Notes: a model not told the origin generated them from the sequence alone. A stretch of 64,000 bases of DNA from Byssochlamys sp. IMV 00236 (GCA_001931875.2 MSJH02000841.1:129277-193276), one strand, 5' to 3'. Positions 10,211 to 22,755 are shown, numbered from the stretch's first letter. Numbers and translations are program-made.

Positions 10211-13200
10211 ATGTCAAATCGCATACAGATCGACTCAGTCATTGATGACGATGATGAGTTCTGGTATGACAGAGCTCCCCGTCCGGTTGTGCTTGGCTTG
10301 TCATGCTGACTTTTGTTCTCTAGCCCCCTCTGTATCGAAGAGTTCGATCTTTCGGATAAGAACTTCAAACCTTGTCCCTGTGGCTACCAGGTGCGTACCC
10401 GGATTCCCCGCAACGCTGTGGCGAGCCCTTCCAGCCTTCCTATCCCAGAGAGTTTCTGTGCAAAACAGTGATCTGACTTGACGCGATACAGATATGTCAG
10501 TTCTGTTACAACAATATCAAGACCCACAGTGAAGAAGGTCGATGTCCGAATTGTAGACGGGTGTACGATGAAAGTACCATACAGTATAAGGTCCCTGATG
10601 TGGATGAGTAAGTGGCCTACGTGCTTTACGTTGACACTGCAATATATCAGCGCTAACCTTGATGCATCGCACAGATTCAAAGCGGATTTGGCACTGAAGC
10701 ACCGCAAAGCTGCTGCTGCGAAGAAGAAAGAGGCCGAAAAACGCGAGATCGAGGCATCCAGCCGGAAAAATCTTGCTGGTGTCCGAGTGGTCCAAAAGAA
10801 CCTGGTCTACGTGATTGGCCTGAACCCCACCATACGTGACGAGAACCAGTTACTGCAGACGCTTCGAGGTCCCGAATACTTTGGCCAGTACGGAGATATC
10901 GAAAAGATCGTGGTCAGCAAGGCTAAACCAGGCGGGAATCCGAACCAGGGTATCGGCGTTTATGTTACCTTCCTTAGAAAGGCGGACGCGGCGACCTGTA
11001 TCGCAGCTGTAGATGGGTCTGTCAATGGCGATCGGGTTCTGAGGTGGGTCCAATAGTGCCTTTTCGTACTATGGCATCAGACTAATTACTTCTATCAGGG
11101 CGCAATACGGTACGACGAAATATTGCTCCTCATTCCTTCGTAACGAGCAATGTAACAACCGGAATTGTACTTTCCTGCATGAGACTGGGGAAGATACCGA
11201 CAGCTTCAGCCGACAGGACCTCTCGTCCATGAACATGCGACAAGGGTATACCAACGGTGCGGCCGGTCCAAGTCAACAACATCATCCGGCTCAGATGCGA
11301 CCATCCGCGCAACCTCTCCAGTCATCCCAACCGATGCGTCGCCAAGGAAGTAAGGATGATGGTATCTCGCGGTCGGGCACCAACGACGGGTCGGCTCTCC
11401 CCTCATCTGCTAGCTGGGCGAACAAGGATGCGCCTGTGAACCGTGCGAGGCGCGCCAGTTTAACTGGGAGCCGATCCTCTCCAAGCCCCAAACCCACGAG
11501 TGCTGTTATCGCGACCAAGGCAGATGAATCAAAGAAACAGGCCGGGTCTTCGCAAGATGCTGCTTCGCGTCGCGGCACGCCTGCTCCTGCGAATGTCCAA
11601 CCCGTGTCGCAAAGCCAACCTCGCGCAGCACAACCGCCACCACGGCCCGAGAATCCTCTCTTGGACGAGTTAGTGAAGGCCATCAATTCGTCCGACTTCA
11701 AGTTCGTCTTTTCTGCTGCTGGGTTACCGGCAGAGGAAGCTGCTTTCATCGAGAATCATCCTTCCTTCATTGATCCGTACGGCGGAGTGAAGCGCAGGGC
11801 CATGCGGGAAAAGGCGGAGCAGGAACGCGCAAAGCAAGAGGTTGAGACGCAGCAGTTTCTGCATTCCGCCGCTCAATCTGCCGCTGCTGAAGAGGAGACT
11901 AGGGAAAGTGGTAGCTTGCAGTTAGGTGGTGAGCCCGATGATGTCCATCCTCCCGCCCGCGGGGATCGTGGCCGTGAATCTCATGGCGCCATCCAACCTC
12001 CTTCCCAGCAAGGAACTGCGACAAACTCGGTTATTGGTTCTCCTGTGTCTGCCGCTAGTCATCAATTCCAGAGTCTGAACGTCGGAGGCCGGAGTTTGAC
12101 TCCTCTGCAGCAGCAGCAATTAATGTTGCTGAAGTCCGCTAACGGCCAGCAGGCTGGTCTGATGGATCCGCTGCAGACGGGCTTCGGTTCAACCGGCTTT
12201 GATCATGCGTCTCAGGCTCGTCAGGGCCTGTTCCAGAATCAGATGCCTCAGTTGAGTGGCATGCAAGGTCATAACCGACAATCCTCTCGATTCTCCTTCG
12301 CAAATGATAGCAATGCCAAGAACAACCCTAGCGCCAGGCTCATGAGCCAGCAAGCGTCCCTGATGCAGTCAGGAACACCGAATCCTCTGGCGGCTCCTAC
12401 GCCCCAGCATAGCCTTGCGAGCCACTTCTATACCAGTGGTGTCCAGGGTCCTCCCCCAGGTTTGAAGACAGCCGGCACTCCTCCAATTAGCGGAGGCGGA
12501 ATGTTTGCACAGGGCCATGGCTTCACCGCCAACGCGAACCTTGGCTTGGGAGCAAACCTTGGTAAGCAAGATGCCAATCCGGAGCTGATGCGGGAACTTC
12601 TCCGTGGTCGCGGTGGCGCAGGTGGTTTGCAAGCGCACGAAGTTGCTAAGCGTGAGTTCATGTTTCCTTTCCTCCAGCAACACCAGACACCCCCTCCCCT
12701 GACTCCCGCTACTACTGGCCTTCTCAGCTCTTTCTATGGTTCCCAGGCGGGGACATACCCCGAACAGGGGCCACAGAAGCAGAAGAAGAAGGGGAAGAAG
12801 CACAGACACGCTAACACTTCCTCCGGTGGAGGTGGTGTAGTCGATCTTGCGGACCCGAGTATCTTGCAGGCGAGAATGCATCAAGTTGGTGCCAACACTG
12901 CTGCTGGGCAAGCCCTGTACGGGAGTCAGGGTCAAGGTGGGTACAATCACTCCATGATGTATGGAGCTGGTTTTAACCGCTGGTGATTTCATCTTCACCC
13001 ATCCTACTCCCTTCTGTTATGATAGTTCCCTCCCCTTGTTGTGTTGACCGCGTTCAATGTTGTGTTTCTTTCTTTCTTTCTTTTTTTTTCTTTTTTTTTT
13101 CTCTACCCAATTCCCATGAATGATATGCTCCCCTCATGTGGGCACGGCCGTGACCTTTCTGTACGCTTTCTTGGAACTCATGTTTGTCGATTTCACTTTT

Positions 13201-16013
13201 GAAGCGAAGCATCAGGCAGACGGCTCCCAAAAGAAGATAATGGGCTGGGCGTGCCTTTGGCGTTTATTATGGATTGTTTTGCGCATTACGGGCAATGTTG
13301 GATGGGAGGCGTCGTCACATTTTGCGGAGATCTAATGTCTTCTGGGTTTCCTTACATATTTGGCGGACGCCGTATTGTTGCATCCGGCCCTGCTTCATTT
13401 ACAGCATTTGGGCGACCTCTGGTCGACCGGTTCATGGCTCATGTACGTTAACCTCCCCGCCCTGTCTTGTACCCAAGCGGGGTCATATGCCGAAAGCAAA
13501 TTCTCACATTTAATGTTCATATAGACATTTGGCCTGCCCATCCTGCCTGGTCAAAGCTCTTTTTGTAATTGCCATTATGCCTATACCTTATCGTATTGCC
13601 TGGTCGCCTCGTCTGTATGCTTCGTTGCGATTATCTGTTGCTCTTGCTTTCTTTTCAGATTATTTCGGATCCGCCGCAATTCGCTCATTCACTTCACCCA
13701 CATCGCTTTTCTTCGAGAGATTGCTAACTGCTCTCCACAGTCGATGACGAATTCCCACCGCTGGATGTATCCGCCAAGGACAGACCGTCCGTCGACAGTT
13801 TTGGCTTCCCATTCCGGCCGCATCTTGCTGACGAGTCTCGCGCATCGTCGATTCGTTCGGGGACCCCGACGCTCCCTCCCGGCCTGCCTCTGCCGCATGC
13901 ACATCCCGCCGCTGCTTTCCTTCAGGAGTTGGATCCGTCGAGTCCCGTACGTTCGCCGTCAATTCCCCCCGGATTTGCTCCTGTTGCCCCCTGGCTGGGC
14001 ACACCTGCGCAGAAACTGCAGGAGAACAACTCTAGACATGCTACGCCTGAACCTAGGGCGGCCCCTGACATTGCTCAGGTGACTGACAGGGTCAAGAATG
14101 CATCGGAAATCTCCCTTGGCTCCCCTAAACCGAAGCCCGCCAAGGCTCGCGGTCAATCTAAGGCAGAGAGCCTCAGCGTCTCTGACAAGAAGGAAGATAC
14201 CGCGGCTACCACGGGTACTCCCCAGCGCAGTGAGCGCGAGTCGAGTGCGAAGCCAAAGCCGATCAAGCTTAACTTATCGACTTTCACGGCTTCCCACCCC
14301 CAAGATCATTCCCCTGGCAAGTCTGATACACCAAGCCAGGCCATCGCTGGTGCTACTGCGTCAGTGGCTGGCTCCCGCCCTAACACTCCTCTTACTGGCA
14401 TTTCTCGCGCTTCGGACTCCTCCGGCCCACGTCAAACTCGGGTACTTCGGGTCGTAGATACTCCAAAGGCAGAGACACCCCCTCCTGTTTCAGCTACACA
14501 ATCAATCTCTTCTGCCCAAGCCGTGAAGGGCCGCTCCAGAAGACTGAGTATTTCTTCGGTCAGCAGGCCCGAGACTCCTGGTGAAGTCGGTTCCGACTAC
14601 GATCCGTACACATCGGCATCTGTGTCTCGGGCAAACTCCCCTCCGCCCTCCAAGATCGGTTCGGCGCCAGTGCGTGCGATCACGAAGAGTCAGGCGAAAA
14701 AGGAAAGAAGATTGAAGGCGAAACAGGCGGAGGCCAAAGAGGCTATCTCAACCACTGTTGTGGAGGAGCCAGTACAGGCTCCGATCATCGGCAGGAAAAG
14801 GAAGACCAAGAAGACGCCTTCGAGCAATGAGCCCTCTAGCACGACAGAAACAGCAACCAGAGCTGCCTCGGAGGCCAGCAGGTCTCCTGAGAAAGCTATT
14901 GAAGACCGAGGAGAGCAGAAGTCCGCCGACGCTGGTAAAACGGCAAAATCCAAGGACAAGTCTACGAAGGATGTCCAACCTGCTACTTCTCCTGAGAAGG
15001 AAGCCAGCGAGAGTGGCGAGAGAGAAGCTACGGAGACATGGCGTGAAAACAATACGATCGAGCAGATGATAAAGGACTCTGAAGCTAAGGGTATCCCGAT
15101 AAAGGAGCTCTTCCTGGAGAGGACGTCTCCACTCCCAGTTCTCCTTGCTCAACTGCATCAGTCTGGGCTGCTCGATCTCAACAACCATCCCCTGTTTAAT
15201 CCTCCCAATCTCAGCCAGCGTTCGGATATGAAGTGTTCGTCGGAAGATTACGAGTCTCTGAAGCAGCCTATTGAGTTAACGGAAGAGGACAGAAAGAAGC
15301 TTCTCCGTGGAGAACCCGTTCGCATCAACGGCGACTCGGCGCTCCTAAAAAGCAGATGCCTCATCACTCCGAGCGGATGCATCCTTCGTCACCTATCTCC
15401 GGACGAAGAGGATCGTTACCTTGCGCTGGAGAAGAGCTTGTCGCTGTCTGCTGATTCAATGCAGGAGTATCCCGCACTTTCAATTACTGACCCGGACATC
15501 ACAAACCGCGGTGGTGGTCTCGACGCTCTCTTCGCCACTCCCGAGAGGTACAACATCGTCTGGGTTGATGAGACCCCAGGGGCTGGTATTTCGGGAGCGA
15601 GTGACGCCGGTGTTGGCGCAGGTGCTGCGGATTCTACGCCTCCTACAGTCGCTTCTGCGCCTCCTAATGTCCTCTCCGCCATGGAGGCTGACACCACTCG
15701 AAGCCACAACTGGGCTATCGCGAACACGGCCGAACTTGTCAACGCAACGGCCGCTTCGGTCCGCTCCTTCGCTGCCGCGACTGCGAAACATATGCTTGGC
15801 GTGACTGGCATAGCTATGGGTGATATTCCGGATCTCGAGGACGTCATGGGTATGTCCGACGATGAGCTGCGTACGTTCATCGAGCGCTCCCAGCGCGAAT
15901 TAGAGTCTTCTCGGAAGGACGTTGATTCCATTGACAAGAAGCTGATGGCGCTGATCAAGCGCAACAAGAAGCTTGCACAGCAGGCAATTGCGGCGACTGT
16001 TGAGGCGTCGTAA
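10211..16013 (+). CDS. not4: CCR4-NOT complex subunit NOT4 (RING E3 ubiquitin ligase)
   Basis: NOT4 links mRNA deadenylation and co-translational quality control through its E3 activity. Deduced exons: 10211-10263, 10324-10390, 10492-10607, 10675-11043, 11099-12936 and 13741-16013, about 1,571 residues. The C4C4 RING has Cys 18, 21, 35, 37, 42, 45, 58 and 61 (FCPLCIEEF ... PCPCGYQICQFC ... RCPNC). A charged linker, an RRM (about residues 115-205; NLVYVIGLNP) and a C-x8-C-x4-C-x3-H finger (YCSSFLRNEQC) follow. The rest is low-complexity, rich in Gln, Ser and Pro. The last exon holds a Lys/Glu-rich block (TKSQAKKERRLKAKQAEAK), a conserved-looking region (residues near NNHPLFNPPNLSQRSDMK) and a C-terminal coiled coil. 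The acceptor at 13740 is strong (GCTAAC then CTCCACAG). The donor at 12937 is the best match in phase; reading through it instead ends at TGA 12984-12986. N-terminal identity is certain; the joining of the last exon is probable. Confidence 0.82.
12937..13740 (+). other. Proposed 804-bp NOT4 intron or alternative 3' end
   Basis: Inside this segment the frame continues 15 codons past the donor and stops, followed by a T/C-rich tract. It is far longer than the other introns in the window. The downstream acceptor has a good branch site, and the following frame is open for over 750 codons in the required phase. The segment could act as an intron in one mRNA form and as the end of the coding region plus 3' UTR in another. 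Confidence 0.55.
13065..13105 (+). repeat. CTTT / poly-T low-complexity tract
   Basis: A run of TTTC units merges into two poly-T stretches. It lies in the proposed long NOT4 intron and may serve as a polypyrimidine tract or as part of an alternative 3' UTR. Confidence 0.8.
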
Positions 16014-16511
16014 GCAGCTTCGGCTTGGGGCAATATTGTACTACCAAAACACTAACAGGGCGTTTCGAATATGGAACTGGAACGTGACGGAGCTAGATGG
16101 AATTGCATGGGATGGAACGGAAATGGGTAATTCTAATATGCATGCCCTCCCGGGTTACGGATGCTTGTTTCTCTGTTTGTTCCGAGTTGACGGATGTTAG
16201 CGTTTTCTCTCTGTTGTCAGTGTAGATTAACTTTCGGTTCTTTCCATTGTATTGAGTATTACTTTACTTGCATTGCATTGCATTTCGTTACATGATTGAG
16301 CAAGGATAATGCCTTACAAAAAAAAAAAGAAATACCCATCACTTAATGGCCGTTATTCGTCTCCAAGGTGCAAATAGATATTGTTCTTTGCAAGGCATTG
16401 TATCTCGCATAAGTAGGTTGTAAACGATGTATATATATATATAACCATATATGTGCACGGATCTTTGATGACGAAAGGGTATTCAGGGAGCGCTCCCTTC
16501 TTGGACAATAT
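16014..16511. other. Convergent intergenic region (3' ends)
   Basis: About 500 bases between the ends of NOT4 and the keto-acid dehydrogenase gene. It should carry both 3' UTRs. A (TA)n run at about 16429-16443 and a poly-A run near 16318-16328 are the only notable sequences. No gene is seen. Confidence 0.6.
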
Positions 16512-18073
16512 TTAAAGTCCCTTAATCCCATCTTGGAATTCCCTTAGGTCATACTCCTCTGGATACGTCTCTAAGATACGCTTCAGCTCCTTCATCTGTT
16601 CTTCCGCCTCTTCTGTCAATTCCTCATAAACGTCCGTAAAGGCCTCTCTGAGGGGAGGCTTCTTCTCCCTCTCAGCAGCGCTGAATTCCTTGAGTACCGT
16701 TCGACGGATCTCATCCCGCGTGTCGCGTTCCAGGTCCTCGTTCCAGAGGCCTTTGTTTTCAAGCCACTTCCGTAGCCGAATGATCGGGTTATCGCGCCGT
16801 TTCCAGTCCTCGACTTCGACGCGCGCACGGTATGCAAAGCTATCGTCGCTGGTGCTGTGGTGGGAAACGCGGTAGCTCATTGCTTCGATGAGGATGGGTC
16901 GGCCGCCATCAGAGAGGGCCATGCGGCGTGCTTCTTTGGTTACTTCGCGTACAGCGAAGATGTCGTTGCCATCGACGCGGATGGTGTCGATTCCGTAGCC
17001 GATTCCACGGCTAGCGATGCCGTCGCCGCGGTACTGCTCTAGTGTCGGGGTGGAGATGGCGTAACCGTTGTTGCGGCAGATGAAGACTACAGGACAGGAT
17101 CTTGTAGCAGCGATGTTCAGCGCGGCGTGGAAGTCGCCCTCGCTCGCTGCGCCTTCACCGAAATAACAAGCGACGATGCGCGGCGGGGTGTTTGGATTCT
17201 GGAGATGTTGGAGCTTCAGGGCGTATGCGGCACCAGCGGCTTGGGGGATTTGAGTTGACAGTGGTGAGGATATTGTGTACTTAGTTGGACATATATGATT
17301 AGAATTGGCTGTGGTGGTGGTCATATCTTTAAGGGGGGGGGGCGGGGGCATGGATTTGATTTACCTGTTTCGGATATGAGCGTCCATAATGTACCGGCAT
17401 ATTACGCCCTTTGCCGGCATCGTTCTTGTTGGAAAACAGCTGGCTCATGAATTCTTGCAAAGTGAATCCACGTTGCTGGAGAACGCCGGCTTCTCGATAC
17501 TGTGCGAACACCACGTCGTCTGGAGAGAGCGCCGTTGCGGAACCCACGGCGATTCCTTCCTCGCCTGCAGAGACCTAAGGAGAGGTGAGATGATCAGCGG
17601 AAAGGAAGTTGTCCGTAATCTTCCATACGTCGCGAGCAATACGCACCATATAAAAGCTCAATCGGCCTTGTCTCTGGGCTTCGAACATGATCAGGTCCAT
17701 TATATTAACTGCGTCGCTTGGATCAGTAATGGTCCCATAACTGGTAGATACGGCAGGAACGCGAACCCGTCAACATGTTCTTATACCAAGATATGACCTC
17801 GTCATCTGAGACGTCTGTTGGAGCGTGGTTTTGATCCACGATGGTTCCGTCCGAGTCCATCACTCGATACGTAGGCATAGCGGGCATATTCGATGGTCGT
17901 GAGAAGGACATTTCCGTGGTGAATTTACTGTCGACTGCGCCAGGGAATCGAACACTGAGCGAGCGCCGCAAAATCCGAATCAGATGCGATTCTCGAAAAA
18001 ACATGTTCACATCGGTCTGGCGAGATCGACTTACTGGTCCGACCCAGGTCTCTGAGAGATAGAATTGCTCCAT
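16512..18073 (-). CDS. Branched-chain 2-oxo-acid dehydrogenase E1 component, alpha subunit (mitochondrial)
   Basis: This thiamine-diphosphate enzyme subunit decarboxylates keto acids from Leu, Ile and Val in the mitochondrial matrix. Exons: 17767-18073, 17647-17708, 17365-17574 and 16512-17279, about 448 residues. Family blocks are [30 protein letters not shown], then [13 protein letters not shown] and [19 protein letters not shown]. The ThDP/Mg motif reads GEGAASEGD ... [10 protein letters not shown], and the phosphorylation-loop region [12 protein letters not shown] is intact. The intron at 17280-17364 contains a G-rich run (about 17333-17346). Translation may begin at 18073 or at the in-frame ATG 18002-18004, which gives an Arg-rich presequence-like start ([15 protein letters not shown]). 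Identity is secure; the start is less so. Confidence 0.9.
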
Positions 18074-19692
18074 CGTACTGCAGTCCGCGGGGCTATCAAG
18101 GGAGTAGTAGTAAAGACCTTCCGGCCGGAGGTGGATATGGATAAACCGCTCCTTCGAAACAGTGAAGACGCCATCAGACCGGTCAGGGGATCATCAGCGA
18201 CGGATCAAGACCAGAGAACGAAAAGAAATGAAGAGGGAATTCGTGTACTCCAGGTGCGAGAACAACATTGATTAACTACCGTCGAGATGATCGTCTGGGG
18301 AATGCGGAGAGGCTCGGTTGGCGTCGGTTGAGCCCTGTGGATCTCCGCGAATGCCCGCGTTGGGAGGTTAACTTGATAACTATGTAGAGTCTAGAAGTAA
18401 TTATAGAAGTAGTTACTATAGATTTATTTATATCCATTGGTCTGATCGATATGGTTGTTATTATTATTCTGTAGCTAGTCTAGTTCGGATGATTGGATTG
18501 TCGAAGATGTGTACATACTACACAGGAAGCATCGATCGCTCTCGGACAGTTGACCATTATTTTTCCCTTGACGCTAGTTAATACCAATAATAATAATAAT
18601 AACTACTAGCAGGCACTGCTGGAGGGATAATCGGCTTTGAATCGGTTCTCTCGGAGACTAACGGACCGGTTCGATGTTCGATCGGACAACTTGCCGGCGT
18701 CTTCTTGCAGTTTCGGACTACAGGAATCGATCATCAAGAATCTACTTAGATAACGATAACTACCTAGTTAACTAACTACATGCAACACACAACGATGTGC
18801 TCAGCAACCAGATAAGATCATGTCTCCCACGGAGAGAAGACAGAGATCAGGCTGCAGGTAGAGGATAGATACTACTGTTTGAAGAAGAAGATAAAAAAAA
18901 AAAGAGAAAAAGGAGAGTGAGTCAACTAAGAATGATAATAATAACTAATTAATTAATTAACTTAGTCGCCGCTCAGCCGTGAGACTTTCCCAAAAGGTTA
19001 CAATAAGTATAGCTTCATCTGGCAACTCCAATCATGATAGATTGCCGGTCCGACGAAAAATGACGATTTGAAAGTGCACAACGCATCTCGTTTCGAGATT
19101 CCCTCAGCAGCCTGTCCTTTGGGCGCTTTTTTGGCGGCTTTTTTGACGGGCTTTTTCGCTCTTCTTTCCCGCCCGTCCTTCGTGGATCTGATAACATTCT
19201 CGCGTCTTCATCTCATCTCTTTTCTTCTCTTCTCTTCTTTCTTTTCCCTTTTCTCTTTTTCCTCAATCATCGACCCATCCGTCCACCTTTTAACTCTCCT
19301 CTCCGCCTCTCCGCTCTGTTAACGAACGATCGGTTTAACCGCCACTGCACTTCCCTGCGTGGAGTCATCAACATCAGGTGGTGATTGGAATAACGTTAAA
19401 GTCTTTCGAAGACCCAATCTTGACCAGTGAGTGCGCCTTATTCAGCTGCGCATACTTTTGATCACGGCTGCTCCTGTTTTTAGTACAGCTATACTGATAT
19501 TCAGAAAAGGGTCTACTCTGGATCAAGTACGCGCTTAGCTCACCAACCAACCTTCCACTCGACTCGATCAAGCAAACCGTGGACTACTCTCTGAACATCC
19601 AGAGACAAGGAAAAGCAATTTGTCGCAAGCCATAAAGTACAGTCTGCGTATCCCCACACCACATCAATAAAGAGAGAGAGAGAACCGCCACC
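18074..19692. other. Long divergent intergenic region
   Basis: These 1.6 kb separate the dehydrogenase subunit from the 77-residue protein gene. I see no gene. A TGAGTCA element (18918-18924) and a strong C/T-rich stretch (about 19203-19290) are present. A GA repeat (about 19670-19682) lies just before the downstream ATG. The pyrimidine tract is typical of promoters of well-expressed Aspergillus genes. Confidence 0.55.
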
Positions 19693-19926
19693 ATGCCGCT
19701 CTTCGCCCGCATCATCACCCTCACCAACTTCGTCATTGCCTCCTCGGCGCTGAGTTTCCAGATCTTCGTCCTCGAACCCTGGCACCAGACGCTGGATGAC
19801 CAGTTCCAGGCCCTGAAGACGGAGCACATCGCCATGCTCAAGCGCCATGGAGAGGAGCTGTCTGCCATCAGAAGCCAGATCGAGGCCCTCAAAGAGAAGG
19901 AGGCGAAGAGAGGGAAGTGGTTCTAG
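19693..19926 (+). CDS. Small membrane protein with coiled-coil tail, 77 residues
   Basis: A single-exon gene with a near-ideal start context (GCCACCATG). The N-terminal half is one hydrophobic segment (about residues 4-28, IITLTNFVIASSALSFQIFV). The C-terminal half is a charged amphipathic helix with a heptad pattern (LKTEHIAMLKRHGEELSAI), ending in a Lys/Arg-rich tail. No catalytic motif is seen. The shape fits a small organelle membrane protein, perhaps mitochondrial, but I cannot name the family. The strong start context and pyrimidine-rich upstream region support a real, well-expressed gene. Confidence 0.7.
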   Translation: MPLFARIITLTNFVIASSALSFQIFVLEPWHQTLDDQFQALKTEHIAMLKRHGEELSAIRSQIEALKEKEAKRGKWF

Positions 19927-20307
19927 AACCTTTCTTTTTCTTTTTTCTCTTACTTGTTATATTGCAAGAACATCCTATCGTTGGCTGGCGCGCCTAGATC
20001 AGCACCTTACTAGACGAGACTAGAGAGGAGTTCTTGAGATAGAGTCCTAGGGTTGGATAGATTCCCTTGCGTCATTAGATTTCATGTTAAAGGTCATGAG
20101 GGAATAAGTATGAGATCGGCTATTCTTTTCTTCCTTCATCTCTTTTTCGTTTCTTTTCTTTCCCCCCCCCCTGTTCCTGTTCTGCATAGTGGTGTTCGCC
20201 GACTTTCCTTTTGAATTCACTTCATCTATACCTACCAAATGAGATCGTCTCTATACGGAAAGAGAAAAAGAGGTAAAATAAACAAACAAAAAAAAGATTA
20301 TTATCAA
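19927..20307. other. Convergent intergenic region (3' ends)
   Basis: Some 380 bases between two gene ends, with a C9-10 run near 20161-20170 and A-rich sequence before the oxidase stop codon. No gene is seen. Confidence 0.6.
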
Positions 20308-21889
20308 CTACAACTTCGCTCTATACCCTTCATCTCCTAGATTCAAATCCCGCTCATCACTCATTCGTACATTCAACAGTGAGTTAGGGCTGTCCTTCCC
20401 TTGCATAATGAGGTTATGCGGCTTCTCACCCGGGTTCAATGAGCGCCACTTGAAGAATCGTTCTAACATATCCGACTCCCTGCCCTCCACGCGATCCGCA
20501 ACGAACCGCCCGATGATCGGTAGGAACTTGAACGCATGTCCACTCCCGCCTGTCGCGACTATCACTCCAGCTTTCCCAGGGACGGAATCAATCACGAAAT
20601 GGTTATCGAAACTATCCGTATACCAGCAGAGTCGAGTCGTGGTGATTTTGAGATTAGCAGCGCCCAGTTCCGGGAGGTATTTATCCAAAAACCCACGGAT
20701 GACTTGGATTGATTTAGCCGGCAAGGTATGGATCGATGGACGCGTGTATGCAGTGATAGGAGTGCTGCGGATTGTTGTTTTCTTATCGCTCGTGGTGGCT
20801 AGTGTCGGGTTGGTATACTTCGTTCCTCGATATCCGAGCTTCATGACGCCGCGCTCATCGATCGGGAAGCCGTATAAACTGCCGTTGGCGCCACCGCGCA
20901 TCTTGTAATGCCATACGGGAAATCGGTCAGGGGAGAAGCGCTCACGGAGCGGAGATCCCTCGGGGATTTGGATCATGGCCACGGAACCGGCCGTCGTCTC
21001 GCAGAGACCGTCGAGCTCTGGGAGAAGGGTTGGTGTCCAGCCGCCGCAGGCGAGGATAACCACTGCGGCTCGATGCATCTTTCCATCAGATGTCTTGATT
21101 CCTGTCACGGCGCCGTTTTCCTCGATGAAGCTGGAGAATTGGCCTGCAGTCGGGTCGAGGATGAACTTGACACCTAGAGATTGGGCCTTGTGTAGCGCAA
21201 AGCGACATGCTTTATCCGCGTAGACGAAGCCACCCACCATGTCAAGATGACCCGAAAGACGGTCCTGGCCTTTGTGCAGCAGATTGAACGGATCAATAGC
21301 AGCGTTGAGCTCATCGCGGCGGGCTCGCGCGACATCCTTGGGGTCGGTGAGGAGATATTGCGTATGGCCGTAGCCTGCGGCAGTGATGTTCTTGACAGAG
21401 AGATCCTCAAAGCCATTCATTCCTTTCTCATCGCCGATATGATAGTTGCCACAATTCACATAGATGCGGTCCTTGGTCGTCATTCCTGGGGGTGGATCAT
21501 CTCCTCTGGCTAGAGAATCGTTCCACGCTGTCCAGTTCTGGATCGCCTCGAACGTGAGGTTCTGGTACCATGTTTCATGGCCGTAGGCTGCGCGGATGAT
21601 TTTGTTACAGTCTGAAATGGGGTGTTAGCTGCTGAGATTCAAAAAGAACTTATCAAGTCATTGATCTATGCAAATATTCGGATTAAAATTTCATCGCCTT
21701 ACCCGCTGATGCGGCGTCGCATCCCCGGTCAAAATCGTACAAGGTCTCATGATACGGCTGCTTGTCGAACACGGTGATGTTCCTGAAGCCCCTCTGCGCC
21801 AGATGGATCGCGGAGCTCAGACCAAAGATGCCCGCGCCGACGATGACGATAGGCGCATTTTTGTCTGTGAGGAGGGGTTGGGGTGCCAT
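20308..21889 (-). CDS. Peroxisomal FAD-dependent amine oxidase (fructosyl-amino-acid / sarcosine oxidase family)
   Basis: An oxidase of the monomeric sarcosine oxidase/amadoriase superfamily, 496 residues, in exons 21703-21889 and 20308-21611. It would oxidise a secondary amine (glycated or N-methyl amino acid, or a cyclic imino acid), yielding H2O2. The FAD-binding GxGxxG lies at residues 18-23 (VGAGIFGLSSA). The motif CDAASADCNKIIRAAYG spans the exon joint. RLCWYTDSFDNHFVID near the C-terminus holds the cysteine that binds FAD covalently in this family, followed by GGSGHAFKFLPIIG. The last residues, AKL, form a type 1 peroxisomal signal, which fits an H2O2 producer. The ATG at 21889 is chosen because the longer reading lacks family sequence. 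It is divergent from an MFS permease. Substrate is uncertain between fructosyl amines, saccharopine/pipecolate and sarcosine. Confidence 0.87.
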
Positions 21890-22755
21890 TGTGATAAAAC
21901 TAGCAGTGCGATGGCCACGAATGTTTTTTTTTTTCTGGGTTAAGACCACTCTGTCTCGATAGAGACTGAGGGTTCTAAATTCATATAGTTAGCTGTGAGA
22001 AGTTGTTCACTGATCCGGAACAACAAGGTGCCCTACTGTATCATCTGCCGAGTGTATCGATCAGCAATAAGTACCTAAGAGGAAAGACCCAAGCGGATCA
22101 GGCCGATGCATTTCTATATCACCGGCCATCTCTTTGGTTGAAATATAGTGTTACACGCATACGAAACACGACAGTCGGGACACCACAGCCTATCCATAAC
22201 TCGAGTGATTAAGCTACTTCTCTCCAGCTCCATGTGGGGAAGACGGTGCTATCGAGATTCGATAACAGCCATGTCTTTCTCTTCTGGGAAGGTTCTGTTG
22301 CGGCTGGAACCGCCATGCAGTATTCTCTAGCTTCTGGCCGATCTTGATAATGACAGTTTCCCGCTACAGCTTCGGTGGGAGAGTGAGCTGTCGGTCTCTC
22401 TCCGACGTAAAGTATCTCCGCCAATGGCGGCCTCCAGGCTCTTGTTATCTGTAGGTTAATAGATTGGTATCAAGTAGCATTCGTCGTTGGTCGGCCGAGA
22501 GGGATTCGAGGATCATGCAGAGGAGGAGGTGAGTATGTATTGACTGCCGTGTTTCTCTGTTATCGCGCGGTAAAACTACCTAATTATCGCGCTGGAGTCA
22601 ACCACTGCTGATGAAATAGCATAGGCGACTATAATAGGCAAAGCATGGAGACTCTTAAGGAATGCTGTATCATCAGAGGTACTTCTTGGGTATATAGTAC
22701 ACGTCGAGACAAACCTTGGATTTCTCCCTGAAGTCTCATAACTGGCAAGACAGTC
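21890..22755. promoter_or_regulatory. Divergent promoter region (FAD oxidase / MFS permease)
   Basis: Shared 5' region of 866 bases between two divergent genes. No ORF with coding character was found and no motif can be named with confidence. Confidence 0.5.

Noticed and set aside
12369..12998. 209-codon open frame antisense to NOT4
   Set aside because: It mirrors the Gln/Pro/Ser-rich coding strand, has no domain and no splice logic, and lies wholly within a real exon.
13120..13747. Several frames between the two NOT4 parts
   Set aside because: They contain no recognisable protein features and end at or overlap the strong acceptor at 13740.
17930..17960. tRNA-like GTTCGATTCC word on the minus strand
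   Set aside because: It is coding sequence of the keto-acid dehydrogenase (SVRFPG), and no cloverleaf can be formed around it.
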